A DNA stretch of 38,475 nt from Eubacteriales bacterium (GTDB taxonomy: Bacteria; Bacillota; Clostridia; Peptostreptococcales; Acidaminobacteraceae): contig DAOUQP010000005.1 of the NCBI GenBank assembly GCA_030625575.1, positions 1-38,475 of the forward strand. Direction: 5' to 3'. Of the stretch, positions 1 to 8,764 are shown piece by piece. Position numbers and translations under genes: made by a program. How positions within the stretch are numbered: position 1 is the first letter of the stretch; every line of letters begins with the position of its first letter. The notes beneath the pieces are model-generated. The model was not told the DNA's origin. It saw only the letters and a list, made by a program, of their open reading frames with translations, and ran no database searches.

Positions 1-1330
1 TAATGACATTCATTATGCTGTTCAACAACGCGATATTCGTGCCCGGCTTTATTTGTAAAAACGCATCCGAATAATCAGCCATTTCAATTCTTCTTGGCTC
101 GGCAACTATTAATTTCGCTCCCCTGGCAATAGCTCTTTTCATTCTAGTAGCTATAACCGGATGATTTTCAGTTGTATTTGAACCTATTATAAAAATCACA
201 TCTGTACTGTCCAATTCATTAATGCTGTTTGTCATAGCACCGCTTCCTAATGTAGCTGCAAGACCTGCAACTGTCGAAGCATGTCAGAGGCGTGCGCAAT
301 GATCGACATTGTTCGTTCCAATACCCGCTCTAAATAATTTTTGGAACAAGTAATTCTCTTCATTACTGCATCTAGCAGATGCAAAACCGGCAATCGTATC
401 AACCCCATGCCTTTTTTTTGTCTCATTTATCTTAGACGCTATTAAATCATACGCTTCTTCCCATGTAGACTCGACAAGCTCTCCTTTTTTTCGAATGAGA
501 GGTTTTTTAAGCCTATCCGGATGATTGATAAAATCAAATCCAAACTTACCTTTCACACACAGCAAACCTTCGTTCGACGGTCCGTCAGCCGCGTCTACTC
601 CTACTACTTTGTCATCTTTAACCAATAAATCTATTTGACAACCCACTCCACAATATGAACAAGTAGTTCTCACTTTTTCTATTTCCCAACGTCTGAATTT
701 TTCTTTGGATTTAGGCATTATAGCTCCAACCGGACATACAGAAACGCAATTTCCACATGACACGCAAGCAGAATAATCTATTTGCGTTTCAAAACCCGCT
801 CCAACAGTTGTTTCAAAACCTCTTCCGATCAATCCTAAAATGTTTTTCCCCTGCAATTCAGAACAAACTCTAACACAATTTCCACACATGATGCATTTAC
901 TCATGTCTCTTATATAAAACGGATTGCTATCGTCAATTAAATAGTTCTTTTTAGCTCCCACAAAACCCGATTCTTTAACATCGTATTCATAGCAATAATC
1001 CTGTAGTTTGCAATCTCCCGCTTTTTCACAAGTCAAACAATCCAATGGATGATTGGCGATAAGCAATCTCAAAATTTCTTTTCTAGCTTCGATTACCCTA
1101 TCACTATGTGTATATATTTTCATATCTTCATCTATTTGCGTAGAACAAGAAGGTCTTAGATTTCTCATCCCTTCAACTTCCACCACACAAAGCCTGCATG
1201 TAGATTGCGGTTTCACTCTTTCATCATAACATAGCGTAGGTATATCTATTTTTAATTCTCTACACGCTTGAAGAATAGTAAACTTTTTAGGAAATTCGAC
1301 TTTTACTCCATTAATAGTTATTTTCACCAT
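1..1330 (-). CDS. fdhA: Formate dehydrogenase catalytic subunit, selenocysteine-containing (NuoG-like 2Fe-2S and 4Fe-4S N-terminus plus Mo-bisPGD domain); C-terminus runs off the window
   Basis: N-terminal 2Fe-2S motif ([15 protein letters not shown]), 4Fe-4S clusters ([22 protein letters not shown]), then CSYCGVGCQ and NNVDHCARL. The TGA at 284-286 (minus strand) is followed in frame without a stop to position 1 by [94 protein letters not shown]. Confidence 0.95.
255..271 (-). promoter_or_regulatory. bSECIS-like apical hairpin for UGA recoding
   Basis: Minus-strand GUUGCA-GGUCU-UGCAGC: 6-bp stem (one G.U) with GGUCU loop, the loop starting 18 nt after the UGA at 284-286. Confidence 0.85.
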
Positions 1331-1358
1331 CAGTATGTTCCCCCTCTCATATCTTCAA

Positions 1359-3161
1359 TTATTTCTTGATTATTATGTCGAATGGACAAATTTCCAGACA
1401 TTCCCCACATTTTATACATTTATCATCATCAATCGTATGTTGTTGTTTAATCACTCCGGAAATCGCACCTACCGGACATACACTAACACATTTTGAACAC
1501 CCTTTACAATCGTCGGCAACAAAATATTGAATCAATTCGTGACAATATCCTGCAGGGCATCTGTTTTCAAACACATGAGCTTTATACTCGTCTTCATAAT
1601 ATTTCAAAGTCGACAACACAGGATTTGGAGCTGTTTGCCCCAACCCGCATAAAGATGTGTCCTTAATAACATACGCCAGTCTTTCTAATTTCACTAAATC
1701 TTCTGCTTCTCCGTTTCCAGTCGTAATTTTCTCAAGTATCTCGAGCATCCTCTTTGTACCTTCCCGACACGGAGTACACTTGCCACAAGATTCATCAACA
1801 GTGAAATCCAAGAAAAATCTAGCTATATCCACCATACAGTTATCTTCATCCATAACGATCATTCCACCAGAGCCCATCATCGATCCCAGTTCAATCAATG
1901 TTTCGTAATCTATTTCCACATCCAAGTGATCTGAAGTGATGCATCCCCCTGAAGGCCCTCCGGTTTGAACAGCTTTGAATTCTTTGCCGTTCGGTATTCC
2001 GCCTCCTATATCAAAAATAATTTCTCTAAGTTTTGTCCCTATCGGTATTTCAACCAATCCAGTATTGCTGATCTTTCCGCCAAGTGCAAATACCTTTGTC
2101 CCAGGTGATTTTTCAGTTCCAATACTTCTGAACCAATCCACACCTTTTAAAATAATCTGAGAAATATTTGCATATGTCTCTACATTGTTCAATATCGTCG
2201 GCATTCCCCACAAACCTTTAATCGCAGGAAACGGCGGTTTGTTTCTCGGCATTCCTCTTTCCCCTTCTATCGAAGCAATAAGAGCTGTTTCTTCACCGCA
2301 TATAAACGCCCCTGCGCCTAACCTTAATTCTACATCGAAATTAAAACCTGAATCAAAAATATTCTCACCCAACAAACCATATTCTCTGGCTTGTTCGATT
2401 GCAATTTCCAGTCTTTTTATCGCCAATGGGTACTCGGCCCTGATATATATATAACCTTGACTTCCACCGATAGCATATCCTGCAATCGCCATCGCTTCTA
2501 TTACACTATGCGGGTCTCCTTCCAATACACTTCTATCCATAAATGCTCCCGGATCGCCTTCATCCGCATTACACAGAACATATTTCTGCTTACCTTCGGC
2601 CTTTGCAGCAAAACTCCATTTCAGTCCAGTAGGAAAACCCCCGCCTCCTCTACCTCTTAGGCCTGATTTCCTTATGACCTCCACCACTTCTTCAGAAGTC
2701 ATTTCTGTCAATACTTTTCCCAGCGCCATATATCCATCATAAGCTATGTACTCGTCAATATTTTCTGGATTGATTACCCCACAGTTTTTCAACACTATTC
2801 TTGTTTGTTTTTTATAAATTTTTGAATCATTCAATGATGTAACAATATTTTTACCGACAATCCCTTTGTATAACAATCTATCGACTATTCTTCCATTCAA
2901 CAAATGTTCTACTACTATTTCATTGATGTCGCTTGCTTGTACATGAGAATAAAACACACCTTCAGGGTACACTACAAAAATCGGACCTTCTTCACATAGA
3001 CCAAAACATCCCTTAGGCAATACTTGCACCTCGGTTTTTAGCCCAACTTCTTTTATTTTCCCCTTCATTTTTTTAACTATTTCATCTTTATGTGCCGATG
3101 TACAATTGGCGCCACCGCAAATAAGTACATACGATTTAATACCATCCATATTCTTTACCAC
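1359..3161 (-). CDS. NADH-dehydrogenase/HydB-like flavoprotein subunit (NuoF family with N-terminal 2Fe-2S and C-terminal 2x4Fe-4S)
   Basis: GLRGRGGGGFPTGLKW, NADEGDPGAFMDR, ESCGKCTPCREG, C-terminal [16 protein letters not shown] / CIKCGECLEICPF. Confidence 0.93.
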   Translation of the reverse strand: MVKNMDGIKSYVLICGGANCTSAHKDEIVKKMKGKIKEVGLKTEVQVLPKGCFGLCEEGPIFVVYPEGVFYSHVQASDINEIVVEHLLNGRIVDRLLYKGIVGKNIVTSLNDSKIYKKQTRIVLKNCGVINPENIDEYIAYDGYMALGKVLTEMTSEEVVEVIRKSGLRGRGGGGFPTGLKWSFAAKAEGKQKYVLCNADEGDPGAFMDRSVLEGDPHSVIEAMAIAGYAIGGSQGYIYIRAEYPLAIKRLEIAIEQAREYGLLGENIFDSGFNFDVELRLGAGAFICGEETALIASIEGERGMPRNKPPFPAIKGLWGMPTILNNVETYANISQIILKGVDWFRSIGTEKSPGTKVFALGGKISNTGLVEIPIGTKLREIIFDIGGGIPNGKEFKAVQTGGPSGGCITSDHLDVEIDYETLIELGSMMGSGGMIVMDEDNCMVDIARFFLDFTVDESCGKCTPCREGTKRMLEILEKITTGNGEAEDLVKLERLAYVIKDTSLCGLGQTAPNPVLSTLKYYEDEYKAHVFENRCPAGYCHELIQYFVADDCKGCSKCVSVCPVGAISGVIKQQHTIDDDKCIKCGECLEICPFDIIIKK

Positions 3162-3182
3162 CTTTACTCACTTAATAAAGTT

Positions 3183-3551
3183 CTACTTTTCATATGCTCC
3201 AATTGTATATTCATACACTATATTTCCTTTTGCAATATGTTCATCAATCACATTCATCGCTTTTTCTTCAGTCATATATACATATGTCGTTTTATTGCCG
3301 TCAGATGCATACACTTCCACAACTGGTTCAAATCTACAAATTCCAATGCAACCAGTCATATGCACTTCAACATTTTTCATTTTTCTTTTACCGACTTCCT
3401 CTTCTATAATCGAAAACACCGGTTTGGCTCCCGCCGCAATGCCGCATGTAGCCATACCTACTACAATTCTAATTCCGTTCTTTTTAGAATCAAGATTGAT
3501 TTTTTTCAACGTTTCTTCCTTAAGTTTCATTAATTCCTCTAAAGATTTCAA
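3183..3551 (-). CDS. (2Fe-2S) thioredoxin-like ferredoxin domain protein
   Basis: VGMATCGIAAGAKPV...GCIGICRFEPVVEV; sits between the NuoE- and NuoF-like genes. Confidence 0.88.
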   Translation of the reverse strand: MKSLEELMKLKEETLKKINLDSKKNGIRIVVGMATCGIAAGAKPVFSIIEEEVGKRKMKNVEVHMTGCIGICRFEPVVEVYASDGNKTTYVYMTEEKAMNVIDEHIAKGNIVYEYTIGAYEK

Positions 3552-3582
3552 TTATCGCACCTCCAAAATTTAATAGAATTCA

Positions 3583-4068
3583 TCATTTATATTTTTCTAG
3601 CATTTCCGCTACTTCGCTTGCATCGAATTTAGCATATACATCTTCATTCACCATTATCACCGGAGCCAACCCGCATGCTCCAATGCACCTTGTCGCTTCC
3701 AATGAAAACAATCCGTCTTTAGTTGTCTCCCCGACATCAATCCCGAGCTCTTTTATTATTTGATTAAGAATCTTCTGAGAATCTTTAACATAACATGCCG
3801 TTCCCATGCAAACTCCAATATTATATTTACCTTTAGGTATAAGCGTAAATTGGGAATAAAATGTCACAACTCCATAAATTTCAGCTATCGGTTTATTCAG
3901 CCCTTCAGAAATGATCACTTGCACTTCTTTCGGTATATATCCAAATATTCCTTGAGCATCGTGCAGCACTGGTATCAGCGCACCTTTCATGTCTTTTTTT
4001 TCTTCAATCATTTTTTTCAATTCTTTAATCTTGTCAGCATTTTTTTCAAAGTCAAACTCGAGCATCAT
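3583..4068 (-). CDS. NuoE/HydC-like 24-kDa 2Fe-2S subunit
   Basis: GVVTFYSQFTLIPKGKYNIGVCMGTACYVK...EATRCIGACGLAPVIMVNEDVY. Confidence 0.93.
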   Translation of the reverse strand: MMLEFDFEKNADKIKELKKMIEEKKDMKGALIPVLHDAQGIFGYIPKEVQVIISEGLNKPIAEIYGVVTFYSQFTLIPKGKYNIGVCMGTACYVKDSQKILNQIIKELGIDVGETTKDGLFSLEATRCIGACGLAPVIMVNEDVYAKFDASEVAEMLEKYK

Positions 4069-4395
4069 TATTTCCCCCTATTACAATGTATTTGCAGCAT
4101 ATAACTACATCGTTTTTCCATATTCAATCTTAATATTCAATATTCTGAATATTTTATAAACTTTTTTCATTATACCAAGGATTATCATAAACAAGTGTAT
4201 ATTCTTTAAAAAATTTCATTTTTTCATATATATTTCATATAAATTCATGTTTAAACATAACCTATCCGTATATGTACTACGAGTATGACGGTTGCATCAA
4301 CTTGACAACTAACCTTTTAAGGTGTTGAATATACAATAACTGATTCTTATCAATAAAAAAGTTGACAATATATAAGATAAAGATGGAGGTGTATC

Positions 4396-4743
4396 ATGAG
4401 TTTTAAGAAAATAGAGACCAAGACGTTTGACGATTTGCACAAACAAGGCATAGAAAAATTCGGCGATGACTATATAGCAGCTATTGAAGAAATCGATTAT
4501 AAAAAATTATTGGCACAAACACTTAAAGAGGCAAGGGAAAACCAGGGACTAACACAATACGAACTAGCAAAACTGCTTAATAGAAAACCTCAGAAAATTT
4601 CTGAATACGAGAGAAGCATTAGAATTCCAAGTGTGATCAATTTAATCAATATCGCAAAAGCACTGCATTGCACATTGATAATCGATCCAGAAAATAAGGA
4701 AACCCCTATAAAAATAGCACCATACGAATCGCCCAACAACTAA
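4396..4743 (+). CDS. XRE-family helix-turn-helix protein (antitoxin-like architecture)
   Basis: LAQTLKEARENQGLTQYELAKLLNRKPQKISEYERSIRIPSVINLINIAKAL; RBS ggaggt upstream. Confidence 0.85.
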   Translation: MSFKKIETKTFDDLHKQGIEKFGDDYIAAIEEIDYKKLLAQTLKEARENQGLTQYELAKLLNRKPQKISEYERSIRIPSVINLINIAKALHCTLIIDPENKETPIKIAPYESPNN

Positions 4744-4999
4744 CGAACAACTCATTTAATTCTATATTTCAACGAATTAACCGTAGTATATTTCTATCAA
4801 TCTTTTCATAGAAAAGCAAGCTGTCTAAACTGGTTAATCTATGTCTCCTATATACATGAATCTTCCGTCAATTATGTCTTTTAGATTTTAAAGCGGGGGT
4901 TTTCTTTTGGGTTTTTAGACAAATTCAATACTCTCTTAGGATCCCTGCTTATTAACATTCCACTATTTTGTTGAATATAATCAACAAACTCAACTTTCG

Positions 5000-5224
5000 A
5001 ATAACGATCTTGATCTAACTCAAATCTTCTTGACCTAGCTGGAATTTTTAATTCCATAGCAGGTCAGATATAACGAGATAGAAATTTTAATTTCGTTATC
5101 GAGACTATTCGATTCCGTAGTAGGTCAGACACGACTTTGACAGAAATTTTCCTATGGTTATAAGAATTTCGTTGTCAAAACCGTACCTCTTACTTTAAAA
5201 TTCATTCTTATGACAAGAACTCTC
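5000..5224. repeat. Structured dispersed intergenic repeat, copy A (inverted relative to copy B)
   Basis: Aligns almost gap-free with the reverse complement of 28675-28898; long shared blocks include CAGAAATTTTCCTATGG[T/A]TATAAGAATTTCGTTGTCAAAACCGT. Confidence 0.85.
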
Positions 5225-5388
5225 TTTATATACTTTTTACATAAACCGACAAATATTTTTATGTAAGAATTTTTCAAATTTTATCCATCTCTCTAAACCT
5301 CAGTAGTATAATATTTGTATAAGTTGATTTTTTAGAAAATTCTTATATTTGATCGGTAAAAATAAATTTTTAAATGGAGGGCTATTCG

Positions 5389-7464
5389 GTGAAAATTAAA
5401 GATCCCGTAAACAGAGTCGATATACAAGCTAAGCTTAACGGTTCAGTTAAATACATTGAAGATATGATATTTGAAAATCTTCACTATGCTAGAACCTTGA
5501 GAAGCAGTATACCGAGAGGTAAAATTTTAAGTGTTGCATACCCTGACATTATTGAAGGTATAACAATAGTCGATAAAAACGACATTATTGATAAAAACGA
5601 AGTCTCGATGATCGACACAGATATGCCGATATTTGCAGACAGCGAAGTAAATTACGTGGGCGAACCTATTGCATTGATTGTGGGAAAAGATAAAAACCAG
5701 GTTATCGAATTCTTCAATAAAATAATTGTAGAATACGAACCGTTAGAAGCAGTTCTTACCATGGGTGATAATGCAACTTTTTCAAAGAGAACATATACAA
5801 AAGGAGATTTATCCAAGTACAGTACCTTGGAAGAATTTTCAGGTCATTATAAAACAACATATCAAGAACAACTCTACATGGAAAAACAAGGAGTTGTAGC
5901 TAATTATGTGGATAAGCGCATTGAAATCTACGGCAGCATGCAATGCCCTTACTACATTAAAAACGCCTTGATCAACGCCTTGGGTTTTAACGAAAACAGG
6001 ATAAGAGTCATTCAAACAACTACAGGTGGAGCCTTCGGAGGAAAAGAGGATTACCCCTCTCTCATGGCATGCCAAACAGCTCTCGCATCTATAAAGATAG
6101 GTGCTCCAGTCAGACTGATATTCGACAGAAGAGAAGATATCATATTTACAACTAAAAGACATCCATCGGAAACCAACATCACTTCATATTTGGAAAACGG
6201 AAAAATCAAAGGCATGAAAATAGACGTCGAACTGGATGCAGGTCCGTACCTAGGGCTGTCGGACGTCGTTCTTCAAAGAGCCATTTTAAGCATGACAGGA
6301 GCATACCAGATAGAAAATTTAGAGGTCAACGGTGTAGTATATAAAACCAACAACGTCTTCAACGGTGCATTCAGAGGATTCGGAGCTCCACAGAGCCTCT
6401 TCGCTCTAGAGCAACATATGACTCAAATCGCCAAGCACCTGGGAAAAGATCCGCTAGACTTGAGAAGAGAGTACTTTGTTCAAACAGGACAACTTACATC
6501 GACCAATGGGATTTTTCACGAAAATATATACCTCGCTAAAATGGCTGACAAATTAGAAGAGATTTCTGATTATAAAAATCTGAAAAAAGAATCGGATGAC
6601 GGAAATCTAGTGGGATATGGCTTTGCAATAGTACCTCACGGCGGCGGCTTCACAGGCGACGGAGAAGCTGTACATATCAAAGCCGTAGTCAAACTTAAAA
6701 AAGATACAGAGGGGTTTGTACATATCCTTGTATCGAATGTCGAAATGGGACAGGGGGCTTTGACAGCACTTGCAAAAATAGTAGCTAGCGCTCTCGATAT
6801 TCCTTTAGATAGAGTCGTTTATAAAAATACAGATACACACGCAGTTCCCGACTCGGGACCGACAGCAGCATCAAGAACAACCATGGTAATAGGAAAGCTT
6901 CTATATGAAGCCGCTGTTAAATTAAGAGAAGTAATGGACGTGAATGAAGAGATTATTATAACAGAGCACTATAAACAACCAGATTACATCGAGTGGGATC
7001 AAGATACGCTTCAAGGGAACGCTTACCTATCGTATTCATGGGCAGCGCTTTTAGCAAGAGTAGAAGTAGATCCACTGACTTTGGAAGTCAGTTGCACAGA
7101 TATATACGGAATATACGATGTAGGTATCCCCGTTGATGAAAAATTATTGCTTGGTCAAGTTCACGGCGGTGTAATCCAAGGTATGGGCTACGGAATGATG
7201 GAAGCGATGTATTCAGATGGTGGAAAAATACAACAGAATTCATTCGCTTCTTATGCGGTTCCAACCACTGTCGATGTTCCAAACATCCACTCCGATTGGA
7301 TAATAAACGAATATGAAGACGGTCCTTTTGGAGCTAAAGCTGCTGGCGAACTCACACTTGTTGGAGTGGCACCGGCTATAGCCTCTGCAGTGGCGGACGC
7401 TATCGGTAAGGATATATATGAAATTCCTGTACTCCCAGAAAAAATACTGGAGGTGACAAAATGA
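5389..7464 (+). CDS. xdhA: Xanthine dehydrogenase/molybdenum hydroxylase, molybdopterin-binding subunit
   Basis: TTTGGAFGGKEDYPSL, FRGFGAPQ, NVEMGQGALTALAKI, FGAKAAGEL. ORF track starts at ATG 5374, but GGAGG at 5376-5380 looks like the RBS for GTG 5389. Confidence 0.92.
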   Translation: MKIKDPVNRVDIQAKLNGSVKYIEDMIFENLHYARTLRSSIPRGKILSVAYPDIIEGITIVDKNDIIDKNEVSMIDTDMPIFADSEVNYVGEPIALIVGKDKNQVIEFFNKIIVEYEPLEAVLTMGDNATFSKRTYTKGDLSKYSTLEEFSGHYKTTYQEQLYMEKQGVVANYVDKRIEIYGSMQCPYYIKNALINALGFNENRIRVIQTTTGGAFGGKEDYPSLMACQTALASIKIGAPVRLIFDRREDIIFTTKRHPSETNITSYLENGKIKGMKIDVELDAGPYLGLSDVVLQRAILSMTGAYQIENLEVNGVVYKTNNVFNGAFRGFGAPQSLFALEQHMTQIAKHLGKDPLDLRREYFVQTGQLTSTNGIFHENIYLAKMADKLEEISDYKNLKKESDDGNLVGYGFAIVPHGGGFTGDGEAVHIKAVVKLKKDTEGFVHILVSNVEMGQGALTALAKIVASALDIPLDRVVYKNTDTHAVPDSGPTAASRTTMVIGKLLYEAAVKLREVMDVNEEIIITEHYKQPDYIEWDQDTLQGNAYLSYSWAALLARVEVDPLTLEVSCTDIYGIYDVGIPVDEKLLLGQVHGGVIQGMGYGMMEAMYSDGGKIQQNSFASYAVPTTVDVPNIHSDWIINEYEDGPFGAKAAGELTLVGVAPAIASAVADAIGKDIYEIPVLPEKILEVTK

Positions 7465-7928
7465 GAAATATTACTTTTACACTAAACGGAGAAAAAGTCA
7501 CAGTTGAAACAACTCTAAGCAGAAGACTTCTCGATGTCATAAGAATTGATTTAGGGCTGACCGGCACTAAAGAAGGATGCGGAGAAGGCGAATGCGGAGC
7601 TTGTCAAGTTTACCTCGACGGAAAAATAGTCAACTCATGTCTAGTACCTATGTCGAATGTCATAGGTAGAGAAGTTCAAACCATCGAAGGTTTTGCCAAA
7701 ACAAAAGCTTATGAAAAAATAGAAAAAGCATATATCGAAGAAGGGGCGGTTCAATGCGGATTTTGCACCCCGGGAATGGTTATGGCGACAAACGCTCTTT
7801 TAAAAGACAATGCACATCCCAACAGTAAAGAAATTAAAGAGAGTCTTGCAGGAAACATCTGTAGATGCACAGGATATCAAACGATTTTCAAAGCGGTTAA
7901 AAAAATTGCCGATGAGGAGGAGAAATAA
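7461..7928 (+). CDS. xdhC: Xanthine dehydrogenase-type 2Fe-2S subunit
   Basis: GCGEGECGACQVYLDGKIVNSC and QCGFCTPGMVM...GNICRCTGYQ; overlaps the upstream stop. Confidence 0.95.
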   Translation: MRNITFTLNGEKVTVETTLSRRLLDVIRIDLGLTGTKEGCGEGECGACQVYLDGKIVNSCLVPMSNVIGREVQTIEGFAKTKAYEKIEKAYIEEGAVQCGFCTPGMVMATNALLKDNAHPNSKEIKESLAGNICRCTGYQTIFKAVKKIADEEEK

Positions 7929-8764
7929 TGTTGAATCACATCAGACCGAAAAATGTCACAGAGCTCCTCGAAGCTTTAGATAAACAATACTACCATGTAT
8001 TCGCCGGCGGAACCGACCTTATGATCAGAAAAAGACAGTGGCAAGGCGCTGAAAGGAAATTTGATAAAGATATAGCCTTTATCTCCCACCTTGATGAACT
8101 AAACGGAATAGAAGAAACCACAGATTCATACATCATAAAAACTTTGGTTACTCAAGCAGAAATGACAAAATCAGATATTCTACCCGAGTATCTTAAAACT
8201 CCATTTTCTCAGATGGCAAATATAGCTATAAGAAACATTGCCACTGTTGGAGGAAATGTCGTCAACGCGGCTACCGTTGGGGACAGCATCCCGGTATTGA
8301 TGGCCTTAGATGCTAAATTGGTTTTGAAAAACATCTACGGTGAGAGAACACTAGAAATCGATGAATTCATCCAAGGTAAATATAAAACTGTAAAAAAAGA
8401 CAATGAAATTTTAGAAAAAATCATTATCCCTAAAGTGGAATTCGACGGATATCGCTACAAAAAACTCGGCCAAAGAAAAGCAGGCATATTATCTAAACTA
8501 TCAATTTTCATTGTTTATAAAAAAGACAACGACGACCTCACCGATATTAGAATCGCTATCGGTGCAGTCAACGAAATACCTATAAGACTCAAAGAAGAAG
8601 AGAAAAAGCTTATAGAAACAAAAGACATAAATCGATACCTTGATAAATTGAGTTCAGCAATAAACTCAAAAGATGATAATCGTTCTACTAAAAACTACAG
8701 GGAGCAAATCAGTAAAAGACTGGTTAGAAAATATTTAGAAGAAATTATGCAAGGAGGAATATAA
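7928..8764 (+). CDS. xdhB: Xanthine dehydrogenase-type FAD-binding subunit
   Basis: VFAGGTDLMIRKRQ, IRNIATVGGNVVNAATVGDSIPVLMAL. Confidence 0.92.
   Translation: MLNHIRPKNVTELLEALDKQYYHVFAGGTDLMIRKRQWQGAERKFDKDIAFISHLDELNGIEETTDSYIIKTLVTQAEMTKSDILPEYLKTPFSQMANIAIRNIATVGGNVVNAATVGDSIPVLMALDAKLVLKNIYGERTLEIDEFIQGKYKTVKKDNEILEKIIIPKVEFDGYRYKKLGQRKAGILSKLSIFIVYKKDNDDLTDIRIAIGAVNEIPIRLKEEEKKLIETKDINRYLDKLSSAINSKDDNRSTKNYREQISKRLVRKYLEEIMQGGI

Noticed and set aside
1657-2660. Several plus-strand ORFs (61-89 aa) opposite the NuoF-like gene
   Set aside because: Antisense to a clearly conserved coding frame, with low-complexity composition and no recognisable domains.
3090-4104. Plus-strand ORFs opposite the Trx-like 2Fe-2S and NuoE-like genes
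   Set aside because: Shadow ORFs rich in F/S/I/H; the minus-strand proteins have diagnostic cysteine motifs.
4396-4743. Toxin-antitoxin locus based on the XRE protein
   Set aside because: No RelE/HigB-like partner ORF is present on either side.
5839-6162. 107-aa minus-strand ORF inside xdhA (and similar antisense ORFs such as 7088-7282, 9280-9558, 13010-13255, 13417-13692, 13831-14088)
   Set aside because: Antisense to well-supported genes; no domains or translation signals seen.
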